Of a DNA stretch of 64,000 bases, positions 19,945 to 29,423 are shown piece after piece. The stretch comes from Colwellia sp. RSH04. GTDB taxonomy: Bacteria > Pseudomonadota > Gammaproteobacteria > Enterobacterales > Alteromonadaceae. The position numbers and the translations under genes were made by a program. Under the pieces are notes generated by a model that was not told the DNA's origin, made no database searches, and saw only the letters and a program-made list of their open reading frames with translations. Positions within the stretch are counted from its first letter, which is position 1. The number at the start of each line of letters is the position of its first letter. The stretch is taken from assembly GCF_003545765.1 (NCBI RefSeq), contig NZ_QXIO01000003.1, forward strand, positions 402,715 through 466,714, in the 5' to 3' direction.

Positions 19945-21657
19945 TTAACTTACATCAACTGTTTCAACGAGTCTTAGCACTTCTTCGACTGAAGTAATAC
20001 CCTGAACTGCATAATCGAAAGCAGCTTTTGCTAAAGGCGTAAAGGTTGGGTTTGCTTTAGATAACTCTGTAAATGCCTCACTGTCATCTCTTTTTAACGC
20101 AGCCATCATTCCTTCATTCATTTCTAATAATTCAAAAACACCTATACGACCACGATACCCCGTATACTTACATGTTTGACATCCTGAGCCTTGCGTGAAT
20201 TTTGCTTGCTTTGCCTGCTCTCCTGCTAAATTAGTTAGCCAAAGCAGCTCTTGCGCTTCAGGTATATATTCTTGAGCACAATTATCACACACTCTGCGTA
20301 CTAAACGTTGTGCGATAATAGCTCGCAGTGAGCTACCCACTAAAAAGCCTGCTGCGCCCATATCGATTAAACGTAAAGCACTGGTGATAGCGTCGTTTGT
20401 ATGTAACGTTGATAAAACTAAGTGACCTGTTAATGCGCCTCTAAGGCCTATCTCAACCGTTTCTTGATCACGCATCTCACCCACCATCATTATGTCGGGA
20501 TCTTGACGTAATGCGGTACGTAATACACTTGAGAAAGTTAATTCTATTTTAGTATTAACTTGTACCTGATTAACCCGCGGTAACCGATACTCGACTGGGT
20601 CTTCAACGGTAATTATTTTCTTGCTAGCTTCATTTAACTCACTCAGCGCAGCATATAACGTCGTTGTTTTACCACTACCTGTTGGCCCAGTAACCAGTAC
20701 CATACCATGAGGGCGTGTAATCTGATGGCGTACACGTTTAACTAAATCTGCTGGCATACCGGTTTGATCAAACGATAGCAAGCCTGCAGACTGATCAAGC
20801 AAACGCATAACTACCGATTCACCATATTGCACAGGCATGGTGGATATACGGACATCAATACTGTGACCACTAATTTGAATATTAAAACGTCCATCTTGAG
20901 GTATACGTTTTTCTGAAATATCAAGCCCTGCCATGAGCTTCAAACGAAGTACCATTGCCGCTGCAATTTTATTTTCTTTGAGAATATTTTCTTGCAATAC
21001 GCCATCGATACGTTGTCTGATACGTAACTGGCTTTCATCAGGTTCAATATGAATATCTGATGCACGCATTTGCACTGCATCTTCAAAAACAGACTGTAAT
21101 AATTTGCCTACCGTTGCATCACCCGTTTCATCAACAAATGAGGTGGATAAATCAAAATCTGATGTTTCTTGATATTCTTCTTCTAGCTGACTAGCAAACG
21201 ATTCAATATCAGCAGTACGACGATATAAACTATCGAAGGCATCATACAGTTGAGATTCCATCACAACCGCAAGTTCTATTCGCTTTGGCGAAAGCATATT
21301 CTCTAATTGATCTAAACCACTTAAATCGGCAGGATCACTCATACCAAGAAGAACTGAATCACCCCTGTCTTCAATAATCAGTGCTCTTAAACGGCGGGCA
21401 TGAACTTCAGGTAAAAGGTTAGCTATTGACGTTGGAATTTGTCGCTGGCTGATATCTAAAAAAGGAACATTTAACTGCTGAGCTAAAAATTGTAGTAATT
21501 GTTTTTCTGATAAGTAACCTAGCTCAATTAGCGTGTCACCCAATTTACGACCTGACGTTTTTTGACTGTTTAGTGCTTGCATTAGCTGATCATTGGTAAT
21601 GATATGTTCATGTACCAATAAGTCACCTAGTCGCATCTTTAACTTGGGTGCCGCCAT
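19945..21657 (-). CDS. mshE: MSHA extension ATPase MshE (c-di-GMP-binding N-domain)
   Basis: This 570-residue PilB/GspE-type ATPase has Walker A GPTGSGKTTT near residue 320, an Asp box and Walker B region DPDIMMVGEMRD, and a zinc tetracysteine (CDNC near 455, CQTC near 493). Residues 8-60 contain two tandem RLGDLLV...QALNSQK...LG / LIELGYL...FLAQQL units with the spaced Arg, Leu, Gln and Gly residues known from Vibrio MshE to bind c-di-GMP. MshE powers pilus extension at the inner membrane, and c-di-GMP binding is expected to stimulate it. Confidence 0.96.
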   Translation of the reverse strand: MAAPKLKMRLGDLLVHEHIITNDQLMQALNSQKTSGRKLGDTLIELGYLSEKQLLQFLAQQLNVPFLDISQRQIPTSIANLLPEVHARRLRALIIEDRGDSVLLGMSDPADLSGLDQLENMLSPKRIELAVVMESQLYDAFDSLYRRTADIESFASQLEEEYQETSDFDLSTSFVDETGDATVGKLLQSVFEDAVQMRASDIHIEPDESQLRIRQRIDGVLQENILKENKIAAAMVLRLKLMAGLDISEKRIPQDGRFNIQISGHSIDVRISTMPVQYGESVVMRLLDQSAGLLSFDQTGMPADLVKRVRHQITRPHGMVLVTGPTGSGKTTTLYAALSELNEASKKIITVEDPVEYRLPRVNQVQVNTKIELTFSSVLRTALRQDPDIMMVGEMRDQETVEIGLRGALTGHLVLSTLHTNDAITSALRLIDMGAAGFLVGSSLRAIIAQRLVRRVCDNCAQEYIPEAQELLWLTNLAGEQAKQAKFTQGSGCQTCKYTGYRGRIGVFELLEMNEGMMAALKRDDSEAFTELSKANPTFTPLAKAAFDYAVQGITSVEEVLRLVETVDVS

Positions 21658-21682
21658 TACTTTCTCCTAAACCTTGTCTCGT

Positions 21683-22891
21683 TTATTGCCCTAGGGCGAT
21701 TAATCGTTGTTGAGCAAATTGAGCCGAAGCATTTGTTAAGTCATTTCTTGCAAGTGCTAATTTATAAGCTTGCCCTGCTAAGTTAAACTGACTGTCTTTG
21801 TCGTATACAATCGCTTGACCTAAATACCATCGCCCAACGTTCGGTTGCATATTGATCAATCGCTGATAACTTTGTATTGCCATCGTTAAGTGGCCAGTTT
21901 CTTGCGCAACACTAGCTAACAGCACCTGATATTCTTCGTTTTCAATATCAGCGAGGGGCTCTAATACATTATAGGCTAAGCGAAACTTTTGTTGCTTAAC
22001 AAGAATCTGCGCTTTCATTTGTCGTAATTCTTTATTCTTTGGTGCTAGTGCAATTCCCTGAGATAATAAATTACCTGCTTTGTTATATGCTTTTCTGCCA
22101 TACCATAATGCAGCAAGCTTTTTTCGCGCTTCAAGATGTTTAGGCTCAATGATGAGTATATCTTGAAGTAATTCTTCTGCTTTGGCTACATTACGTGTCG
22201 CAAGAAGTTTTTCAGCTTGCTGTAATTTTTGCTCTATTAATTCTTGTGAGGTTAATTGCCTCCTTGAAACCGTCATGCTTGATGCTTTCTTTGGCTTTTC
22301 AGCATTCAGTATCTCTTCAGGCGTGACCTGTTCGTTTGCGTTCGCTACTTCATTATTGTTTTGAGCTTTTTTTTTAGTACTTTCAATAACCTTAGTCGCA
22401 GGATTAACAATGACTTCTGACTCACCTGTATTATTGTTATTTGTAGTGGCAACGGTACTTAGTGAGTTTGGCTTACTGACAGTTTCAAGCTCTATTTCAG
22501 CATTATTCGAGGTATGTAACTCAGCCATAGGTTGCTGTTGTCTTTTGGTAAACTTATTTGCTTTGATCGTATCAGCGCTATTTTTTGGCTCACTCGCTTG
22601 TTTATTTACTATCTCATCACCTATCGCTTCTTCGCTATTGCTGACAATAACCTTAGGGTCAGCGACATTCTCAACGCGTGTTAATTGTTGACCTTTTAGC
22701 ACATTATTTTCTTGTGTTAATTGCCAAATATATAAGCCAACAGCATTAATCGCGACAAGGATAAAAACAATAACAACAATGAGTTTCACTGGTGATTTTT
22801 TTACTGGAACAGAAACAGGTACAGAGCCTGACTGATTTTGCTCAGGTGCTCTATCTTCCAAATCTTTTAACATTTGATTAATAACACTCAT
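21683..22891 (-). CDS. mshN: MSHA biogenesis protein MshN (TPR protein)
   Basis: The 402-residue protein has a short cytoplasmic start (MSVINQMLKDLEDR, typical of MshN), one membrane segment (about 35-55), a long polar linker (60-210), and tetratricopeptide repeats from about 215 to the end (for example AEKLLATRNVAKAEELLQ and VGRWYLGQAIVYDK). It likely helps assemble or stabilise the secretin complex in the periplasm. Its start overlaps the mshM stop by 4 bases. Confidence 0.92.
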   Translation of the reverse strand: MSVINQMLKDLEDRAPEQNQSGSVPVSVPVKKSPVKLIVVIVFILVAINAVGLYIWQLTQENNVLKGQQLTRVENVADPKVIVSNSEEAIGDEIVNKQASEPKNSADTIKANKFTKRQQQPMAELHTSNNAEIELETVSKPNSLSTVATTNNNNTGESEVIVNPATKVIESTKKKAQNNNEVANANEQVTPEEILNAEKPKKASSMTVSRRQLTSQELIEQKLQQAEKLLATRNVAKAEELLQDILIIEPKHLEARKKLAALWYGRKAYNKAGNLLSQGIALAPKNKELRQMKAQILVKQQKFRLAYNVLEPLADIENEEYQVLLASVAQETGHLTMAIQSYQRLINMQPNVGRWYLGQAIVYDKDSQFNLAGQAYKLALARNDLTNASAQFAQQRLIALGQ

Positions 22892-23790
22892 GAAGATATT
22901 CCTGCCTGATAAATTATATATGCCACACTTGCAACAACAATCAGCACAGTTAACGTTAGCTTAAGACTCATTGTATTATTGTCTACTCCTTCCGTATCTT
23001 TAATTGCTGCCTGCAAGTGCTTTTGAGTCATTTGATACTGTCCTTGACCATAAGCAAGCATTAACATTTTGTGGCATAAAATGTTCACTATTCTGGGAAT
23101 GCCTTGACTCACTTTAGTCATTTTCTTACACACCTCTTTTGGAAAGAGTTCAGCCCCTTTATAGCCTGCGACCTTCATTCTGTGTTGAATGTAATGCTGA
23201 ACTTCAGCTGCATTCATCGCTCTTAATTGATAAGAGAAAGTGATTCGTTGCCTAAGCTGTCTAAAGTCATTTTGAGCTAAACGCTGGTCAAGTTCTGGCT
23301 GAGCAAACAAAACAACTTGCAATAATTTACGTGTTTCTGTCTCTAAGTTAGTAAATAGCCTCAGTGCTTCTAGACTTTCTTCTGGCAGTGCTTGAGCCTC
23401 ATCTAAAATCAATACAACAGAATGACCTTTTTTATGTAAATCTAGTAATCTATCTTGTATGCGCTGCGTTAATAATTGTACCGACATGCGCTGAGCTTGC
23501 TTAACGCCAAGCTCCACAGCTACAGCTCGCCTTAACTCATTTGGATTTAAATATGGATTTGGAATATAAGCCGTAACAAAGTGTTCAGGTATTTCATTTA
23601 ACAATTTACGACACAGCAACGTTTTACCGGTGCCAACTTCCCCGACAACTTTAATGAAACCTTCACCTGTTTTTAATGCTGTCATTAAAACGGCTAATGC
23701 TTCATGGTGAGGCGATAACCCTAAAAAGAAATTGGTGTTGGGTGTGAGCGTAAACGGCAGTTCTTGCAAACCAAAATGGTACAAATACAT
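22888..23790 (-). CDS. mshM: MSHA biogenesis ATPase MshM (ExeA-like)
   Basis: A 300-residue AAA+ ATPase with Walker A GEVGTGKTLLC (about 50-60), Walker B VVLILDEAQALP, sensor region and a C-terminal membrane segment near residues 275-295. The opening MYLYHFGLQELPFTLTPN is typical of ExeA/GspA/MshM proteins. ExeA-type proteins help place the secretin in the peptidoglycan; here there is no clear C-terminal peptidoglycan-binding domain after the membrane segment. It lies between mshL and mshN. Confidence 0.93.
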   Translation of the reverse strand: MYLYHFGLQELPFTLTPNTNFFLGLSPHHEALAVLMTALKTGEGFIKVVGEVGTGKTLLCRKLLNEIPEHFVTAYIPNPYLNPNELRRAVAVELGVKQAQRMSVQLLTQRIQDRLLDLHKKGHSVVLILDEAQALPEESLEALRLFTNLETETRKLLQVVLFAQPELDQRLAQNDFRQLRQRITFSYQLRAMNAAEVQHYIQHRMKVAGYKGAELFPKEVCKKMTKVSQGIPRIVNILCHKMLMLAYGQGQYQMTQKHLQAAIKDTEGVDNNTMSLKLTLTVLIVVASVAYIIYQAGISS

Positions 23791-23839
23791 ATGTTACATT
23801 TACCCTCAATCAACCATCAAACTACGATAATGAGATTAC

Positions 23840-25558
23840 TTATTGAGCTTGGTTATTATTATTGTCATTAAACTCACTTTCGCCTGGGAACCACTTATCT
23901 AATAGTTGTCGAGCGTCTTGAAGTTGGTTTTGCCAGGTATCAACACCTACCACAATAGGTTTTAGTAGAATCACTAACTCTCTTTTTTGTGTAGTTTCAC
24001 TCTTACTTTTGAATAATTCACCAACAAATGGGATATCACCTAATAAAGGTGTTTTCGATTCTTTATCAATAGTGTAGGTTTCGATTAAACCACCAATAAC
24101 AACAATTTCGCCTGACTTTGCGCGAATTATAGTATCTGATTCACGAACGCTGCTTTGTGCTAATGGTAAAATCAGTTCTTCACTGCCTAGTTGAATACTT
24201 TTATTTTGTTCATCAGTAAGAGTTACCGATGGATGAACATGAAGTACAACGTCACCACTTTTATCTATTTGTGGTGTGACATCAAGCGCAATACCAGAGA
24301 AGAAAGGTGTTAGGGTTACCTCAGGAGTCGTGGTTGTTGCCGTGCCTGTTGTGGTAGTACTAGAAACCTCTGTGACAAAGTATTCATCTTCGCCGACTTT
24401 AATGACCGCTTTTTGGTTATTAGTTGCTGTAATTCTCGGGCTTGATAAAACTTGTACGTTACCTTGGGTTTGCAATAAATCTATTACACCACTAAAGTCA
24501 GGGCCTGAAAAACTCAATGAAGTCGCGCCACCAATAGCCGACGAAATCACATTACCTGAAATGCTACCATTAGTTTGGAAGGTTAAATTAGTATCACCAA
24601 TACTACCAAGCACTTCATCCCAATGAACGCCCTGTTGGTAATCATCATTCAAGGTGACTTCCATGATTTTAGCTTCGATAATCACTTGTCGGTGTAAATG
24701 CGTCTCGGTATCTGAAATAAACTTCTTAACCGCACTAATTTCATCTGGCATACCACGCACAGTAACTAAACCCGCTTGAGGTGAAACAATAACTGAACGA
24801 CCGCCCTCTGTACCAACAAAGGCTGTTAGGGTCTCTTTTAATTCAAGCCAGAAATCAGATTCATTCTCTGTATAAATGTTGATGCCGCTAGTAGTACTTT
24901 GACTGGTAGAGTTATTGTTATTATTGCTACGATTATTATTACTGCTGTTTCCACCGTTGTTATTGTTATTATTGTTTCCACCAGAGTTAGGATCATTTTC
25001 AGAAACACCACCAGAGTTGATACTCGTACTGGAGGTACCAAAACGTTTTAAAAACAGATAATTCAATGCAATAGTTTCACTGCGCATACCTGAAGGATAA
25101 ACCTTGATGATATTATTACTCTGCTGTATCTCGTAACCGTAAATCTCTTCAATAACACCTAACGTTTCAGCTAAAGTCACATCAGTTAGATTAAGTGATA
25201 TTTGCCCAGTTACGTCTGGGTGAATAGCGATGCTATAAGCAGAGCCTTCAACAATTGCATTAAAGAAATCTTTTGCTTCGACTGCCGTAGCCGACACTTC
25301 TAATCGTTTCTCTGATAATAAACTTTGCTTAGCCTGAGCCATACTTTGCTGCATTACTTCTTGCTGAACAGCGTTTGGCACTTGTGTTAAAGGTTTAGGT
25401 GCATTAACCGCTTTAGTATCTTCAATGGCTTCAGATAGACCTTCTTTAAAATCTGTTGGTTGCAAAGGCACAGACTGGCAACCAGCAAGTGCAAGAACCA
25501 AGCTAGAAATAATTATGGATATTGGAATATTTTTCATATTAATCTTTGTTTCTATCAT
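23840..25558 (-). CDS. mshL: MSHA outer-membrane secretin MshL
   Basis: The 572-residue secretin has a lipoprotein signal ending LALAGC (lipid-attached Cys at residue 27), an N-terminal secretin/TonB short domain, an N-domain (about 225-290) and the secretin barrel (about 300-555) with VQVLSSPRI and VIGGLI...PLLGDIPFVG...LFKS motifs. It forms the outer-membrane gate for the pilus. Residues near 185-215 are an Asn/Ser/Gly linker encoded by an AAT/AAC-rich tract at 24911-24977. A second possible start (ATG at 25535-25537) would shorten the signal peptide by 7 residues. Confidence 0.95.
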   Translation of the reverse strand: MIETKINMKNIPISIIISSLVLALAGCQSVPLQPTDFKEGLSEAIEDTKAVNAPKPLTQVPNAVQQEVMQQSMAQAKQSLLSEKRLEVSATAVEAKDFFNAIVEGSAYSIAIHPDVTGQISLNLTDVTLAETLGVIEEIYGYEIQQSNNIIKVYPSGMRSETIALNYLFLKRFGTSSTSINSGGVSENDPNSGGNNNNNNNGGNSSNNNRSNNNNNSTSQSTTSGINIYTENESDFWLELKETLTAFVGTEGGRSVIVSPQAGLVTVRGMPDEISAVKKFISDTETHLHRQVIIEAKIMEVTLNDDYQQGVHWDEVLGSIGDTNLTFQTNGSISGNVISSAIGGATSLSFSGPDFSGVIDLLQTQGNVQVLSSPRITATNNQKAVIKVGEDEYFVTEVSSTTTTGTATTTTPEVTLTPFFSGIALDVTPQIDKSGDVVLHVHPSVTLTDEQNKSIQLGSEELILPLAQSSVRESDTIIRAKSGEIVVIGGLIETYTIDKESKTPLLGDIPFVGELFKSKSETTQKRELVILLKPIVVGVDTWQNQLQDARQLLDKWFPGESEFNDNNNNQAQ

Positions 25559-25574
25559 TGATATTTGCCAAACC

Positions 25575-25895
25575 TTACTTGATGTTTTTTAACACTGATG
25601 CTTTATGTACATACAACTTAAGGCGCTCGGTTTCACTGCGTAAGACTACACTGTCATCATTTACAGCAACTAGATGGTACTGCCCAATAGATTGATTTAC
25701 CTGCAACACCTTCCCGTTAATAACAGCGGTATGAATCCCTTCACCATGAACTATTGATTCAAGTACAAGTTTATCCTCTTCTTTTACGTATGACTGTGAA
25801 AGACCTTTTCCAAAAGGCCTTGTTGGATCCACGTCCACTGCCAACACCTTGAAGGTAAATACCAGCGAAATGATAATGAATATCTTAAACACCAA
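25575..25895 (-). CDS. mshK: MSHA biogenesis protein MshK
   Basis: A 106-residue protein with an N-terminal signal or anchor (about 1-19, ending LAVDVDPTRPFG) and a small beta-rich domain (LESIVHGEGIHTAVINGK). The DPTRP start of the mature chain and the small C-terminal fold are typical of MshK, which resembles pilotin/PilP-type proteins. It probably links the inner-membrane MshI-MshJ complex to the secretin. It overlaps mshJ by 11 bases and ends 16 bases before mshL. Confidence 0.87.
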   Translation of the reverse strand: MVFKIFIIISLVFTFKVLAVDVDPTRPFGKGLSQSYVKEEDKLVLESIVHGEGIHTAVINGKVLQVNQSIGQYHLVAVNDDSVVLRSETERLKLYVHKASVLKNIK

Positions 25896-26589
25896 TAAAG
25901 TCCTCCTTGGTACCTAGGCTATATATCTCAATTTCAACTTCATTGGTTGGATATTCTTTCATGGTAAAATCAAATTCCTGCCAGAAAAATGTCCAAGACA
26001 ACTGCTCTAACTTTTGTAAATAAGACAGTAATTCAAAATAACTGCCAGCAAGTTTTATACGAATACCATGGCGATAAAGGTTTAACCCTGATTCTTCAAG
26101 CATAACAGAATCTAAGGTTTTAGCTTGTGAAGCATTATCAGTCTCTTGGATAGATTGTGGCGAAATTAGTGGTACTGCACCAATGAGCTCAAATGATAAC
26201 AACGAAACATTAGGCTCAAGCTTTAACAACTTTAATAACGCATGACGCATTTGTATCGGATTTATTAACTCAGAAGTAAGCGCTAGTAGTTTCTGGTCTA
26301 CTTTTGCCATCTTTTGTTCAAGGCGCATAATTCTGTCTTTAATAACCTTGTTTGGATCGAGTTTAAGCGCTTCTTGATATTCTTTTATTGCCACAGTTTG
26401 TGTTTTATTTTCATGTTTAAGCTGAGAGATTTGCTGGCTGAACTTGTTATTCTCTTGAGCTTTTACCTCAATGAATAAAAAATATATCGTAAAGTAAACA
26501 GCAACAACGCCTGTTAATAAAATCAGGTACTGCTCTCTAGCTGATAGCTGCAAATACTTTTCTGTTAATAATTGCCACTGCTGCTTCAT
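25885..26589 (-). CDS. mshJ: MSHA biogenesis protein MshJ (PilO-like)
   Basis: The 234-residue protein has one membrane segment (about 22-41), a coiled coil (about 45-100) and a small alpha/beta domain, the PilO/GspM architecture. Motifs such as QYLILLTGVVAVY and RHGIRIKLAGSYFELLSYL match MshJ. With the PilN-like and PilM-like genes upstream it would form the inner-membrane alignment complex of the pilus. Overlaps of 4 bases (upstream) and 11 bases (downstream, with mshK) imply coupled translation. Confidence 0.88.
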   Translation of the reverse strand: MKQQWQLLTEKYLQLSAREQYLILLTGVVAVYFTIYFLFIEVKAQENNKFSQQISQLKHENKTQTVAIKEYQEALKLDPNKVIKDRIMRLEQKMAKVDQKLLALTSELINPIQMRHALLKLLKLEPNVSLLSFELIGAVPLISPQSIQETDNASQAKTLDSVMLEESGLNLYRHGIRIKLAGSYFELLSYLQKLEQLSWTFFWQEFDFTMKEYPTNEVEIEIYSLGTKEDFIGV

Positions 26590-27191
26590 TCTGCATCTCC
26601 TGATGCTCGTTTTGAGCTGACAGTAAATTCAGTAATATTGTTATCATTGCGAGATAGTTCAAACTGCACAAACGATTTACCTGACAACAAGGTAGAGTTC
26701 TCGAAACCTGCTAACCAAGCAGGTACCGCTTCAGGTTTTTTAGCAACACCTGAAAAAGTCATATCATCTAAACTTATATTGATCGTTTGTAGTCTTATAT
26801 CAGGGTGATGCATTTGAGATAACTCTTCCATCGCTTTGGCAAAACCAACAACGAATGTACGTTTAGTATCGGTTAGTTTTGCATGTAGGCTTTGTTTGTG
26901 TCGCATCAATAAATTTAATGTTGCGAGCTTCTCTTGCAGTTGTCTGTCTGGTGCTCTATCAGCTATCTTTTTTTCTAATAAGCTTACTTGTTGACTTTGT
27001 TTGTTATTTTTCTTTTGCAAAACACTATAGGTAGATTTTAGCTGTTGATTTGAAGTTTGTGTAATTACAGCCCATACGATCATAACTAACAATAACGTAA
27101 TCCACAGCAATACAACACGGGGCAAGGTTATAAACATTTTTTCAGGCAGCAACTCTGCCTGCAATAAATTAATAGTATGCTTAGCCTGCAT
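26586..27191 (-). CDS. PilN-like protein, second half of MshI
   Basis: A 201-residue protein with a short cytoplasmic N-terminus (INLLQAELLP), one membrane segment (about 24-45), a coiled coil (about 50-95) and a ferredoxin-like tail, the PilN architecture. In Vibrio, MshI is one longer protein that appears to hold both PilM-like and PilN-like parts; here and in some relatives they are two genes, sometimes labelled MshI1 and MshI2. The two reading frames overlap by 11 bases with intact start and stop, so this is a genuine split rather than an obvious frameshift. Confidence 0.8.
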   Translation of the reverse strand: MQAKHTINLLQAELLPEKMFITLPRVVLLWITLLLVMIVWAVITQTSNQQLKSTYSVLQKKNNKQSQQVSLLEKKIADRAPDRQLQEKLATLNLLMRHKQSLHAKLTDTKRTFVVGFAKAMEELSQMHHPDIRLQTINISLDDMTFSGVAKKPEAVPAWLAGFENSTLLSGKSFVQFELSRNDNNITEFTVSSKRASGDAE

Positions 27192-28143
27192 GTTGCACCT
27201 CAGAAGAAGCTTTTATTTCACCTGATGCTAATTCGCTTGCGTCTAATAAACTGGCTCCCAGTGCGACAGCAAACTCTCTTTGTTCATGATACGGACTAGG
27301 CAATGGTAACAAGGTAACAGGAACATTGGTGTTTTCTGACAATTTACGTGCAAAAAAACCTTCGAGTTCAATAGGTAATAATACTTGAATTTCTTTAATT
27401 GGCGCTTGTTTTAATTGTCTTTCAAAATAATCCGTAGAGCGCTGTATTTCTAGACTTAAACTATCAATAACACCTAAACTTAACTCTTCTTCAGTTTTAC
27501 TCGCTAATTGAGCAAAACCACGTAAACGACGGTGAAAATAAAGCTGCCCTTGCTTCACAATGATAATTACAATTTCTTGGTCGGGCTGTTGGCATACAAT
27601 TAATGTCGCTTCATTTTTTACTGGTACTAAGTTAGCAAAAGCAAACTCTTGAGTAATTATTCGTGTTACTTCAAGTTCTTGTTCATTAATTGTATGAACT
27701 AATTTTTTTAACTCAGTTAAAGGTGCACAAACAACATTAATTTTCTCTTTGCCTGACATCATCATCGGTGCATCATAGTAATCCAACACCATATTGTCAG
27801 GAGCAATGGTGACAAGATCTTTAACCTGCCACTTTAAAGCACCTTTAATTTCTTCTTCAGCAAGACTTGGTTTATCTACTTGAACAACTTGCGCTTGTTG
27901 TTCATTCAATACTAAGTAGACTTGTCCTGAAAAATTATATTGATCTTGCAAACCTTCAATAGCGCTACAAATATCATCATCATTAATAGCTTGCTCTTTG
28001 AAGTACACGTTTCCAGAATTGCTATCGTCATCTTTAGGAGGTATTGAACAAACGGAAATCACGTTTTGTCGCAATGCGATACCCACACGTTGAGTAGCAT
28101 GTTTTTTGGAAAGTAAATTCTTTATCCGCGTAAGTATTGACAT
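27181..28143 (-). CDS. mshI: MSHA biogenesis protein MshI (PilM-like)
   Basis: The 320-residue protein has the PilM/actin-like fold of MshI: a VGIALRQNVISVC N-terminal strand pair, a LKWQVKDLVTIAPDNMVLDY motif and a C-terminal VALGASLLD. No membrane segment is visible, so it is a cytoplasmic partner binding the PilN-like protein. It is the first gene of the operon in this window; no mshH lies upstream. Confidence 0.88.
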   Translation of the reverse strand: MSILTRIKNLLSKKHATQRVGIALRQNVISVCSIPPKDDDSNSGNVYFKEQAINDDDICSAIEGLQDQYNFSGQVYLVLNEQQAQVVQVDKPSLAEEEIKGALKWQVKDLVTIAPDNMVLDYYDAPMMMSGKEKINVVCAPLTELKKLVHTINEQELEVTRIITQEFAFANLVPVKNEATLIVCQQPDQEIVIIIVKQGQLYFHRRLRGFAQLASKTEEELSLGVIDSLSLEIQRSTDYFERQLKQAPIKEIQVLLPIELEGFFARKLSENTNVPVTLLPLPSPYHEQREFAVALGASLLDASELASGEIKASSEVQHAG

Positions 28144-28607
28144 GTATTAGTATTATTTTATTTATCTAAAAGAGGTATCTAAAAGAAACACTTAACTAAC
28201 ATTATCCTTTAATGCATCTTAGGTGCAAGCTTTTTCCTTTAATTAAGCTATTAGTTATTCCATTTCTATTTTTAGGTTAAAGTTGCCTATCATTTATATT
28301 TATAGCTAGTCATAATACTGCTAAGCATTTATGACTATACCTAACTTGTTTTACACTTCCACCATTGTGCATAAAAAAGTGACCACTTAGAACGACATGG
28401 GTGACATAAGAACAAATAAACTTTGTGTGAGTATCGTTATTCTACATCAAACAAATTTTATCAAGCTATCATAGTGTCCATGTGTTCCCGAAGGACTACT
28501 TTTAAAGGTGTATATACATAGTCATTGATTTTAAATTCTCGCTAATAGAGCACTTTCTTATACTGATTAATTGATATGAAAACATTTATTTAACTATATT
28601 ATGGACG
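28144..28607. other. Intergenic region upstream of the msh operon
   Basis: These 464 bases between the rplI terminator and mshI hold no convincing open frame. They must contain the msh promoter on the minus strand, but I could not choose one clear sigma-70 site in the AT-rich sequence. An 8-bp inverted repeat, TAGTCATA at 28307-28314 and TATGACTA at 28330-28337, is the most distinct element. I see no remnant of mshH. Confidence 0.6.
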
Positions 28608-28651
28608 AAAAAAAACGCTGTTGTTATTTAAAATAACAAAACAGCGTTTTA
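28608..28651 (-). terminator. Terminator of the rpsF-rplI operon
   Basis: The arms AAAACGCTGTTGTTATTT and its near-complement (28614-28650) form a long hairpin centred near 28632. On the minus strand the stem is followed by a run of eight T, 30 bases beyond the rplI stop. This is a classical strong intrinsic terminator. Confidence 0.9.
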
Positions 28652-28680
28652 TATCGAAATCAGTAAATACTGATTATCGA

Positions 28681-29133
28681 TTATGCTTCAGCGATAACAG
28701 CCACTTTGATGCTAGTATCAACATCGTTGTGTAAGTGAATAACGATATCGAATTCACCTGTTTCACGGATAGCACCTAATGGTAAACGTACTTCAGACTT
28801 AGCAACTTCAACGCCAGCCTCAGTAATTGCATCAGCAATATCACGAGTACCAATAGAACCAAATAATTTACCTTCGTCACCAGCTTTTGATGCGATTGTA
28901 ACTTCTGCTAATTCAGTTAATTTAGCAGCACGAGCTTCTGCAGCAGCTAAAACTTCAGCTAATTTAGCTTCAAGTTCAGCGCGACGAGCTTCAAAGTGCT
29001 CAACGTTTGCTTGAGATGCGAAAACTGCTTTACCTTTAGGTAATAAGTAGTTACGTGCATAACCTGATTTAACAGTTACCTTGTCACCAAGGCCGCCTAA
29101 TTTGGCGATTTTGTCTAGAAGAATTACTTCCAT
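28681..29133 (-). CDS. rplI: 50S ribosomal protein bL9
   Basis: This 150-residue protein opens with [19 protein letters not shown] and contains the [15 protein letters not shown]-binding motif, a long central helix rich in Ala and Glu, and the C-terminal domain with [13 protein letters not shown]. Length and sequence are standard for bL9, which binds 23S rRNA near the L1 stalk base. It is the last gene of rpsF-priB-rpsR-rplI. Confidence 0.99.
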   Translation of the reverse strand: MEVILLDKIAKLGGLGDKVTVKSGYARNYLLPKGKAVFASQANVEHFEARRAELEAKLAEVLAAAEARAAKLTELAEVTIASKAGDEGKLFGSIGTRDIADAITEAGVEVAKSEVRLPLGAIRETGEFDIVIHLHNDVDTSIKVAVIAEA

Positions 29134-29151
29134 TATAAACCCCTTATTAGC

Positions 29152-29379
29152 TTACTTGTGTAAGTCGGTGTATGGTAACAATGACAAGTAACGAGCGCGT
29201 TTGATCGCACGAGTTAATTGGCGTTGGTATTTTGCAGCAGTACCAGTGATACGGCTAGGAACGATTTTACCACTTTCAGTGATATAGTTTTTTAAAGTAG
29301 CAATATCTTTATAATCGATAGATGTTGCGCCTTCCGCTGTGAAACGGCAAAACTTACGACGTCTAAAAAAACGAGACAT
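29152..29379 (-). CDS. rpsR: 30S ribosomal protein bS18
   Basis: The 75-residue protein [18 protein letters not shown]... through [10 protein letters not shown] is bS18, which binds 16S rRNA together with bS6. I set the start at the ATG at 29377-29379 because an AGGAG sits 7 bases upstream and the family begins [13 protein letters not shown]; the in-frame ATG 30 bases earlier adds unconserved residues. It lies between priB and rplI. Confidence 0.98.
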   Translation of the reverse strand: MSRFFRRRKFCRFTAEGATSIDYKDIATLKNYITESGKIVPSRITGTAAKYQRQLTRAIKRARYLSLLPYTDLHK

Positions 29380-29423
29380 GGAGTTCTCCTCATTTGATTT
29401 AACTAGCAAATGTTAGCTAAATC

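Noticed and set aside
24911..24977. Possible microsatellite or short CRISPR-like repeat
   Set aside because: The repeat is irregular, has no spacers, and keeps the mshL reading frame; it encodes a linker.
24276..25041. Plus and alternate minus frames over the Val/Thr/Ile-rich part of mshL
   Set aside because: Repetitive translations come from the other frames of the Asn- and Thr-rich secretin tract; they are not genes.
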